A stretch of DNA of 64,000 nt, taken from Escallonia rubra. Its lineage: Eukaryota > Streptophyta > Magnoliopsida > Escalloniales > Escalloniaceae. This document shows, in pieces, positions 1 through 8,111 of this stretch. Each line of letters starts with the position of its first letter. Positions within the stretch are counted from its first letter, which is position 1. The notes beneath the pieces were generated by a model. That model did no database searches. It saw only the letters and a list, made by a program, of their open reading frames with translations, and was not told the DNA's origin. A program made the position numbers and the translations under genes. The DNA is taken from positions 62,001-126,000 of the forward strand of contig JAVXUO010000382.1 of assembly GCA_033065855.1 (NCBI GenBank). The letters are read 5' to 3'.

Positions 1-712
1 GGCCTCCAATTTCCTTTTCCTTTTCGTTGCTGCAGAAGGTCATTTGTTCATAGGACATCTGGGTTAAAAAACAATATTGATTTCCAACTATGCAGTGGGG
101 CAAGTGCAGCTGGTGGCAATTGGCGTGGTGTGAGTTGGTGGCGGCAGTGTAGCGGTGGAGGTTTAGGTGGTGGCGCTGGTGAGGACTAGGTAGCTGTTGT
201 GGTGGTAAATGAACTTGGTGGTGGTGGTTTAGGTGACAAATGATTTGTAGGACGAGAACTTGAAGCTGGTTAAGGTTTTGGATGGTGGTGGCTGTCGTGG
301 TTTTGGTGGACCTAGAGGTGGTCGTGATGCGATTGTCACTGTTTGCAGTTGTTCTTTGCTTTGTTGCTTGTAATCTTCAAGCCTATACGGGTCGCCAGCT
401 TCCAGTTTTGGTCACAGGCAAACTTTTGGGTGACGTTACTGGTAAGCACTTCTTATATTAGAAAATGCACTCTACTGCTGTGATCAATAAGTTATATGAT
501 CACAACATTGTAAGTTTGACTTCAATGGTCGTAAGGAAATTCAGATTGTGTAACCGGTTACAGTGAAAAGAGATATTGGCAGCATTACTGCTGTGCAGAA
601 CTTAGTAGTATTGGTAACATCAAAAGCGGATCCCCCAAAGGAAAAAAAAGGAGCAAAGAGGGCTCAAAATCAGAAGCTTGTGTCCTAAAATTGAAGTGCA
701 TTGATTGAAAAT
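1..712. other. No supported gene; G/T-rich low-complexity flank
   Basis: No ORF here resembles a known family. The first 330 bases are rich in GGTGGT-type repeats. A 44-codon plus-strand ORF (327-461) starts MRLSLFAVVLCFVACNLQA, which looks like a signal peptide, and is followed by a GGTAAG that could be a donor. No second exon could be joined to it, so it is not called as a gene. Confidence 0.5.
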
Positions 713-798
713 TCATGCCCAAGATGGAAGACATTTCTGCCAATTGGGGCAATTTGCTAGGATTTAATTTCTGCTCCATTACAGAGCTTAATTTAAAT
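713..798 (-). pseudogene. CSN8 exon 5 fragment, C-terminal part (duplicate, broken)
   Basis: Read on the minus strand this gives EQKLNPSKLPQLAE. It matches the C-terminal EQKLDPSKLQQLTE of the intact CSN8 gene at 8112-12596, then loses the conserved ending YVFHLEH. It is one half of a duplicated CSN8 3' segment. The other half is at 3977-4170 in the same order and orientation, separated by a 3.2 kb insertion. Confidence 0.85.
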
Positions 799-1275
799 TC
801 TTCACTAAATATGAAATAAGGTGCAAAGCTAGGTTATATTGGGGCTTAATTCGCCATGTTGGGGCTTTTGGGCCTTAGGTTAGGGTTGAGGGGGGTTTGA
901 TGTTTCTTTTCTGTTGAATTTTGTTGTTGTCTACTAGATGGGAATGCCATCTGTGTATATGTGTGATGCCAAGGAAAGTGGGTTCGCAGTCGACGTGGAG
1001 GTGCCACAAGGAATGCAGTCCGAGTCAGATGCCAAATGTACTGATGTGGGACACAACAAGGGTGGAGCAAGGGCAGAGACCAAGGGCTTTCCAAACAGAG
1101 CCTGAGGGTGGCAGTGCTGCGAGGGCGATGGCGTAAAATGAATACACGACGACAGTTACAGTCCAATGCTTAGGTCCAGAGTCAGGTTCCTGTATGTTTC
1201 TCTCTCTAGGATTCTAGAGTGAGAAAGTGAAAATGTTCTGAAAATGTCAAACCGTCCCAAATGAATTCTCAAGAC

Positions 1276-1322
1276 CTCTATTTATAGAGATTGAGATGAT
1301 GACGTCATTAACTGACACGTGG
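1276..1322 (-). promoter_or_regulatory. Promoter-like block in LTR-like repeat copy 1
   Basis: On the minus strand the order is CACGTG G-box (1317-1322), palindromic TGACGTCA CRE/as-1-type site (1300-1307), then a TATA box CTATAAATAG inside the palindrome CTCTATAAATAGAG (1276-1289). Spacing and order fit a plant RNA polymerase II promoter firing toward lower coordinates, as expected of an LTR U3/R junction. Activity is inferred. Confidence 0.6.
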
Positions 1323-1691
1323 CACCTCTCGGGAGTGACATGTCACCGAGGGGTCCACAGGTGTCGGTGTTCCACGGACTGTCGGATCGCATATTCAACC
1401 GGCATGCTCCTCACAGCATCGCTATGTCTGTCTGGAAAGACTGGCTCCCATAGCATCAGTGTGGCCAGAGAACCCCATTGATCTAGTCTCCAATCCAAGC
1501 CCTTGCAGAGTCCCACAGGCCTGGCAGCGGTGGGGAAGACCCAACGCCCAACTGCTAGGCGAACTAGGCGCGATGCCCTCCGAAGACCTGCTCCCGTCTC
1601 AGAGTGACCCGGGAGTCATAGTCCCTAGGGGTGCCCAGGCAAGCCCCCAGTGCCGAAGCATATAGGCCAGTCACGTAGGCACCCTCGCAGA

Positions 1692-2146
1692 GATAGTGTC
1701 CCGGAGGGGTCGCCTATTCCGCGGGCCGAGGTAGCATCCCGGAGGAGCCGTCTACCTGGCGGGCCGAGGTAGCATCCCAGAGGAGCCGTCTACCTGGCGA
1801 AGGGGAGTCTTCGTGCCAGAGCACTTAGAGCTCTCTAGCGAAGATAGTGTCCCGTAGGAGTCGCCTATCTCCGCGGGTGAGTCCTTGTGCCGGAGCACTC
1901 GGAGCGCGTCAAGGTAGCATCCCAGAGGATCCGTCTACCTGGCAGAAGAGGAGTTGAAAATCTCCCTGGCAGAGATAGTGTCACGGAGGAATCGCCTATC
2001 CTTGCGGTTGAGTCCTTGTGCCGGAGCACTCGGAGCGCATCAAGGTAGCATCCCGAAGGAGCCGTCTACCTGGCAGAAGGGGAGTCTTCATGCTAGAGCA
2101 CTTAGATCTCCCTGGCGGAGATAATGTCCGGGAGGATTCGCTTATC
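1692..2146. repeat. Array of eight ~27-bp imperfect palindromic units
   Basis: Eight units start with GATAG, GGTAG or GATAA and end with the matching CTATC, CTACC or TTATC; in the first unit the last base is T. Inside each, TCC and GGA can also pair. Between them lies a second short palindromic module of the form GTGC-NNNN-GCAC (for example GTGCCGGAGCAC, GTGCCAGAGCAC). The array lies in the part of the LTR-like repeat that would be U3 and recurs in copy 2. Confidence 0.7.
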
Positions 2147-2429
2147 CCCGCATGATGATGCGCACTCCGGAGAGTGGGTCGAAGCATGTGTCCACGACCA
2201 AGGCAAGGTGCGCATGGTGTGGTGAACGAGTGTGGTGCCCGGGGGGGGGCATGTAACATGATTGTGGCGCATGGGCGCGATGAAGTGTGGGAGTATGGCG
2301 TGCGGGCGCCGGCGACAGCCGTGCGACGGGGGTCGCGAAGTGACGTCCGGGCGACGGGGTCGCGGAGTGATGCATGGTCCCTTGAAGAGTAGCGAAGGTG
2401 CTAAGGATAGAGGCCAAAGGTCAATCCTT

Positions 2430-2578
2430 GGGGGAAGGCCAAGGCCAATCTCAAGGGGAGGCTAAGGCCGAGGCCGACCCCAAAGGGAAGGCCGAGGCCG
2501 AGGCCGACCCAAAGGGGAAGACCAAGGCCGAGACCGACCCCAAGGGGGAGGCCAAGGCCAACCTCCTTGGGCAAGTGC
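2430..2578. repeat. 30-bp minisatellite
   Basis: About four to five copies of a purine-rich 30-bp unit built on AAGGCCGAGGCCGACCCCAA. On the plus strand an ORF at 2398-2598 reads through it and gives a 10-residue repeat of the type EAKAEADPKG. No homologous protein is recognised and the ORF is short, so coding is not claimed. Confidence 0.75.
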
Positions 2579-3151
2579 CATGGCGCGTCGATGGGTGACG
2601 TGCGACGGTCGTAGCGTGATGAGGCGTCGCATGAAAATGAGTTTCTTAGTGATGAAGTCACGTAACGAAAGTGAGAAGTGCACGTGACTTAAGCGTGCAT
2701 GCTTTGACCGGTTGTGAGCGTTGAATATTGACTGTTGCTTGTGCCGATGTGTCATGCAAAATGGGACCCCAGTGGGCCTTTGGGTGCGACCCATAATAGG
2801 TTGGGAACAATGTGTATCTATTTCCATGCCCACTTAAGTGAATTTAGTCGTTCGTTCCATTATGGGGCGGACGTAATTTACAGTCCGTCCTATAATGGGG
2901 CAAAAGACGAGGAAACTTTAAAAAATGTTATCTGGTCCGTCCATCCACAAGGGATGGATAACTAGATTATCGATGGCAACTTAACTAAGTTGATAGCGGT
3001 GGCAAAGTTGCCGGCGGTGGTAGTGGATCAGCTCCATATACGAAAAATATATATGTATACATGTATACATGTATAAATGTATGTATGTATATGTATATGT
3101 GAGTCTGTGTGTATGCGTGTGTGCATTTATGTATGTAAGGGAGTTGGTTCC

Positions 3152-3933
3152 TGTAGAGCGTTCGATAAAACCCTATTTCTCAACTTGTTATCCAACCATC
3201 TGTTAGGCATCACAGACAGTTGAGATCACATTTTTTTTTTGCTTCTCGCCAGTACGCTCCCGCAACCAGTGGGCTATCTATTTTCTCTACACTCCCAAGA
3301 TAACCCTGCCCCTCCCTTTAGTGTAAAAAAAAAAAGGAAAAAGAATCCATGCCCCCCTTCTTAACGCTGATTTTCCCACTGCCTGCTTGCACGCACCACC
3401 TAGCCCACCTTTCCTCCCCATCCTCCTATGACGACCGCACCACTCCCACCTGCCTCAAACACTCCACTGCACACACACAGACACAAGCAGTCGCCCCCAA
3501 CACACACACACACATGTCGTGTGTTTGTGTGTGTGCACGACTGTTCGCGTATTTGTGTGACTGTGTGAGTGTGTGTGCAATGTGTGGGGTGGGTGGAACG
3601 GTGTGGTGGTGGGAGGATGAGGAAAGGAGGTGGGGAGGTGGGCTGGGAGGTGAGTACGAGCAGTAAGGTAGGGAGTGGGGGAAGAAAAAGATAAATAAAA
3701 ATAAATAAAGTCCTAACAACCCGCTTGTTACAAGGGCGGGTTGCATGGACATTTTTTCTTGGCACTAAAGGGAGGGACATGGGTATTTTGAGCGTATTGA
3801 AAAAATGGATAGCCCGCTAGTTGCAAAAGCAAGCTAGTGAGAAGCAAAAAGAAAGTGTCATCTCAGACGTCTGGATATTCAGTAGACGACTGGATCACTG
3901 TTTGATAAATAGCGTTTCATCAGACGCTCTACA
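3152..3933. mobile_element. Small TIR transposon/MITE
   Basis: The left end TGTAGAGCGTTCGATAAAAC and the reverse complement of the right end TGTAGAGCGTCTGATGAAAC match over roughly 33 bp with a few changes. No ORF looks like a transposase. The interior holds CA/GT-rich low complexity (3470-3590). No clear target-site duplication is visible, so the superfamily is undecided. Confidence 0.65.
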
Positions 3934-3976
3934 AGGATCAACGCCCCTGTATGTATATACATAGACCAAACAAAGC

Positions 3977-4170
3977 TCTTCACTACAAGCATTCGAGAAG
4001 CACTACAACCCTGTTGCATCACATCAGCATACGTCACCAGCTGATATCTATTTGTACCGCTAGCAAGTAACTAATTTCAGTGTTAGAAAAAACCACCGCT
4101 TACAAGAGGAATGCCTCTATAATCCACTGTGGGTGATCAATACTATTGTACTGCAAGACAAGATAGTGGT
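3977..4170 (-). pseudogene. CSN8 exon 5/intron 4 fragment (duplicate, broken)
   Basis: The minus strand reads VMQQGCSASRMLVVKS, matching VIQQGWGVDPASRMLIVKK of the intact CSN8 last exon. Weaker similarity continues into intron 4 sequence, so the copy arose from genomic DNA and not from mRNA. The splice acceptor CAG of the parent is CTG here. With 713-798 it forms one partial CSN8 copy interrupted by an insertion. Confidence 0.85.
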
Positions 4171-4229
4171 GTACACAAAACTATCTTCATTACCCTCAAC
4201 AAAAGAAACTCGAGTTCAAGTTTAGTGAA

Positions 4230-5101
4230 TGTAGGGATCGTGATTGGAGAGTAAAACCCAAACCATGAAGAATTCATCACCAACTAAATGGAGCAACATG
4301 GGTGTATAAGCATCTTCGCCATCCCAAGAGAAGTCAGGGGCATGTTGTTAAGAGGCGCTGCCAAGTACTTCATCCGATTGAGGTCATAGGCATGAACCTT
4401 ACCAGCATCAAGCCAATACAGAATGCGATCAATGACAATGGCTTGAAGCGGGCAAAAAAGGCCACCATATTCAGCAAGCTAGCGTACTTGATTCCCCCTT
4501 CTAACGTCATAAGCAAAAGAACGCCATAAGAAAATATAAGCTTTCCTTCATCATGAACGACCTCCTTTTAGAACGGGGGTGCGGGGCAGAGCTTCCCATG
4601 TACCCTCGACCTGATTACAAGCCTCAGTCGAGGTCTCTACAGATCTTCTATTCACTAGTGTCGTTAAAGACGTAAAGCTTTTGATCAAAATCCATTAGAA
4701 GTATATCGGCTTTGTAGCAAGGTGGAGTGCACGTAGTGATATGCCGCGAAGCCTATGGTATGGTAAGTCCTTGGGCACGGTTGTAACTCCTCTTTCTCAT
4801 TGATAATAATACCCTTATAAGGATTGCTTATATTCTCTACATTGTCATCGAGGATGTTGTATACATACCGCACGACTTGCATTGCCCTCTCTTCTTGTGA
4901 AAGCCGTAATAAAGCACACTTAAGCTGGTCACGCCCTCCCAAGCCCAGAAGATGAAGATATGCTCGGTTGTAATTTCTCGGACTACAATACCTTCTTATT
5001 TTTTTCTCGATAATGCCCGTCATCGCAATTGTGCGGCCTTCAACATCGCATAACTGGATGATGATAACGCTACTAACTTCACAAAGACCGTGATGAACCA
5101 C
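4230..5101 (-). pseudogene. Degraded kelch/F-box-associated-type gene
   Basis: On the minus strand a 138-codon open stretch (5101-4685) ends with CPRTYHTIGFAAYHYVHS. Out of frame, it is followed by DFDQKLYVFNDTSE, TWEALPRTPVLKGGRS and, after an in-frame stop, ILYWLDAGKVHAYDLNRMKY. These phrases have the look of kelch-type or F-box-associated repeats (W-x-x-L-P-x-x-P, L-Y-W-x-D, V-x-A-Y-D). Frameshifts and stops between segments show it is broken. The family call rests on motif style alone, and the 5' part is not recognised. Confidence 0.5.
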
Positions 5102-5679
5102 ACACTAGGCATATGGCTGGCTACTTTTACAGGCCCCAAAAAACTTGATAAATATTACAGAAGCGTCAACCCGAAGCTGAGAGAAAATGTGGATACTCTC
5201 TTTGCTCGTCATGTAAACTTTCTTATTTTGACTTTTTGAAAATATTTTGAATTTATTTACCTTTGTAATAATGATTTGGATTCATTTTTTCTCTATCCCT
5301 CTCTCTTATTTAATTTGATCTGAATTTCTTTTTACCATTTGAAGTTCAACTAATTAAATATATTTTATATTTCTCTCTCTCTCTTCTATTCCTTTTTACC
5401 GTTTGCAATTTCATTAATTCTTAAGAATTTGCCACAAGAGATTCTCTCTATAATCCCTTTAATCTTAAATGTTTTTAATTGTTTAGACAAATCCAATATT
5501 CTCTATCATTTTTTCTCTCTAACTATGATAATCTCCCTCCTTTTATTTAATTACAAGTTTATATACATAGTTTACTCTCCCATCTTATTTTCAGCTATTA
5601 TTGCATATCTTTACTCTTTTCTCTTTTCTTGGTGAGCTTAATACAAACCACAAAACATGAGTTATTATAGTTAAAATTA

Positions 5680-7103
5680 GGGATAATATCGCTTATATCC
5701 TTGAGTTTAGGGGTATATTACAGCCGAGGACACATGTTAGCATTTATATCACTTATATCCATTGATCGGACAAAATATGAACGGTGTTAAAAAAATGTGT
5801 GAAATGACATGATTGCCCTCCAGACCAAACCATGTTCTCTATCTTCCTCTTGTCTCTCTTCTTCCATCAGCGTCAACCTTTCTCTTTTCTCTCTTTCTTT
5901 TCCCCTCCTCTCTGTTCTTCCCCTTCTCCCACTCTCCACCCCCCACCCCCTCACCATCCCCCCAAACCACAGAACACACGTTAACACTCACATGACACAC
6001 ACCCACACCCACAAAAGTTGACATTAAACCCCAATTAGGCATCACAACCCCAATTAGGCATCACAACCCCAATTAGCACTGCCGGAGCTTCTCCATCTTA
6101 CGACGACACCGCGTGGAGGTCTTTGCCAGGGAGGCTATGGGGTAGCAGATACCCACGGCGGCGACCACTGCATCCCAGTTGGCCGTACGGAGGTAGTCGC
6201 GATAAAGCTCGTACCACCTCTCGCGGTAGGCCTCAACCGGAGACAGTGCTTCCTCTTGCATCCAGCACGGCGGCAAAAACTTTTGCGGTGGCTTGTCCTC
6301 GTTGTGGCCATCTGGGGGTCGTGGTGGGTGGTCGACGATTTCAGGGAGACGCACATTAGCAGGAACCGCAAAACTCAGTTGTGACGATAGAGGCGGTGAG
6401 CGATAGTCTAGTTGGACCATGTGTCGGCCGGTGGAGATGCGGATCGGGAGGTGCACGTTCACGTTCACGTTAGCAGATCTGGAGTCGCGGTTTAGCAAAA
6501 ATAATAGAAACCATCGTGGTGGTGTTGGACGCTGCCATAGTAATCGGGCTTGGTTATTGGGTTATGGGGGTTGATGGCAAAATAAAGGGTAATGCTTCTC
6601 TTACAGCGTCCAACAAGGCGATGGAAGATTTAATCAATAGATAATCTGGGTGGTAGCACCAGAATCAATGGTAGTAGAAACTAGTAGTAGATGTGTAGTT
6701 TGAAAAATGGAGTGGAATTGGATGTGAATTGGTGGTAGGCAAAGTGATGGAGGTGGGTATTGATGATGAAGGGGTGGTGCTTTGAGTGTGTGTGTTTGTG
6801 AATATGTGTGCGATTATGATGTTGGGGTGGGATGATTGGGACAAAGTGACTGGGTTGTGCAGTGGTTTTCGTTGGTGATGCTAGGTGATGCAGTGGTTGT
6901 GACGAAGAATATAGGAAATGGGAAGGAGAGGGTAATATTGCCATTTTTTAAATACGATATTGCCACATCAGCAAAAATCGTTAGTTAGGGTCACGGAACC
7001 CTAACAGTTGGCATATTTGATACAAAATTTTTACATTTTGGATATGATTGCAAAATTTTGAAACTTACGTCTTTGAACTGAGGGATATAAGTGATATTAT
7101 CCC
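5680..7103. mobile_element. MULE-type transposon 1 (Pack-MULE-like)
   Basis: The ends are inverted repeats: GGGATAATATCGCTTATATC on the left against GGGATAATATCACTTATATC from the right, continuing for about 30 bp. They are flanked by a perfect 9-bp duplication TTAAAATTA (5671-5679 and 7104-7112), the hallmark of Mutator-like elements. There is no transposase. The GC-rich interior carries a fragment of a trihelix gene. It appears inserted in a Helitron-like sequence whose 3' end is at 7395. Confidence 0.85.
6073..6498 (-). pseudogene. Captured trihelix (GT) transcription factor fragment in MULE 1
   Basis: A 141-codon minus-strand ORF. Residues ~90-140 read VEAYRERWYELYRDYLRTAN, then WDAVVAAVG, then KTSTRCRRKMEKLR. 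This is the three-helix DNA-binding fold of plant trihelix (MADF/SANT-like) factors: a helix with paired tryptophans, W-D-A-V, then the K-T-x-x-Q/R-C-x-x-K-x-x-x-L-R helix. It stops at Cys just after the third helix, so the basic tail and C-terminal half usual in the family are absent. It lies wholly within the inverted repeats of a transposon, so it is most simply a captured gene fragment. Whether it is transcribed is unknown. Confidence 0.7.
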
Positions 7104-7365
7104 TTAAAATTAACATTATTATTGCTATTAGTTGCGCAAGACTATTTTTATCATTTTATATACTATTTTTCGTTTCTTTTTTGTTGCTAAAAACTATCAA
7201 TTACTATTCAAGTTCATTTTTAACGACAAAATTTGGAAGAAAATGTAAATAAAAATAAAAATATTTTTTAAATATTTTTTGCCACTACCAAACTACCAAT
7301 TAATGTGACATACAACAACTATACAAGAACAAGATCTCTCAACCAGTGCTTTTATAGTTATTGCT

Positions 7366-7395
7366 TCCGTATGCAATGCACGAGATCAAAACTAA
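7366..7395 (+). mobile_element. Helitron-like 3' terminus
   Basis: A short GC hairpin (CCGTATGCAATGCACG) is followed about ten bases later by CTAA and a T, matching the Helitron 3' signature (hairpin then CTRR, inserted before T). The AT-rich body probably reaches back to about 5200, interrupted by MULE 1. The 5' end was not fixed. Confidence 0.45.
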
Positions 7396-8111
7396 TAAAA
7401 ACCTTTGAAGCTAAAATCAGACAAGGGTTGAACGGGCGACTACCGTGACGTGCGCAACCCTTCATAATGAGAATAAAATTTGACAATTAACCAAAAATAT
7501 CTCATCTTTAACACCAGTTTAGAAGATTGATGTGGCTTCCTCATACTGCCACCTTCACATGAAACGATAGTCTTCATATGTGCACGTCAGCAAGAAGAAA
7601 ATACAGGAATACCGGCTGGTTCAAAGTCAAAATGTGAAATGTGGGACACTTCTTACAAAACAATTAAGAGCCTATATCATTCCTTCCAAATTACCACTTC
7701 CATTCCATTCGAGTTTCAACTTTCCTTTTACTTGGGGGTTCGAGCAGTTCAAATTTGCTTCATACCCCCACGAAAGGATTTAAAAAACTCACACAGTCCC
7801 TCAATCACAAGCGCAGGACTGGCCCAATTCGTTGCTTGTAATGTTCAAAAGAACGCAACAATCAAAGGGTAAAGTCACCACTTCCCCTCTCACAAAGTGT
7901 AAGACAGACCCCAGCGATCACAATTCCTTCTGTAATGTTGAATCGAAGACGGCAAAAAAGAGAGCACCCATTATCATTCCGATTTTGATCATCAAGGATG
8001 GATGATGCCTAGAACATTGGGTTACCTTTGGCGTAAACCAGTTTACAACAAGGTTACTACCGTGCATGATTTAGCATGAACTCCTACACAAGTCAACGGA
8101 GGTCATCAAAA
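7396..8111. other. Intergenic/3' flank of CSN8
   Basis: AT-rich sequence without a supported ORF. It should hold the CSN8 3' UTR, since CSN8 ends at 8112 and reads toward lower coordinates. No polyadenylation signal can be singled out with confidence. Confidence 0.5.

Larger units (their letters stand above)
964..2160 (-). repeat. LTR-like dispersed repeat, copy 1 (minus orientation)
   Basis: This stretch is closely similar and co-linear with 63026-64000, starting in both at TGATGC and diverging abruptly before it, as an LTR boundary (TG on plus, CA on minus) would. Read on the minus strand it carries an array of short hairpin units, then a promoter-like block (G-box, TGACGTCA, TATA box), then a stretch that would be R/U5. 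No gag/pol coding sequence and no primer binding site were recognised, so it may be a solo LTR or part of a non-autonomous element. The far end in U3 is not defined. Confidence 0.65.
808..3976. mobile_element. Composite insertion inside the CSN8 duplicate, flanked by a 9-bp direct repeat
   Basis: The 9-mer TCTTCACTA occurs at 799-807 and at 3977-3985, exactly where the CSN8 similarity stops and resumes. The intact gene has one related site (TCTTCACAA). This is what a target-site duplication looks like. No long terminal inverted repeat was seen at the extreme ends, so the element that created the 9-bp duplication is unclassified. The interior holds an LTR-like repeat, a minisatellite and a separate TIR element, so it probably grew by nested insertion. 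Confidence 0.65.

Noticed and set aside
3400..3780. ORFs rich in His/Thr/Val over 3349-3780
   Set aside because: Low-complexity CA/GT repeats within a TIR element; no conserved domain.
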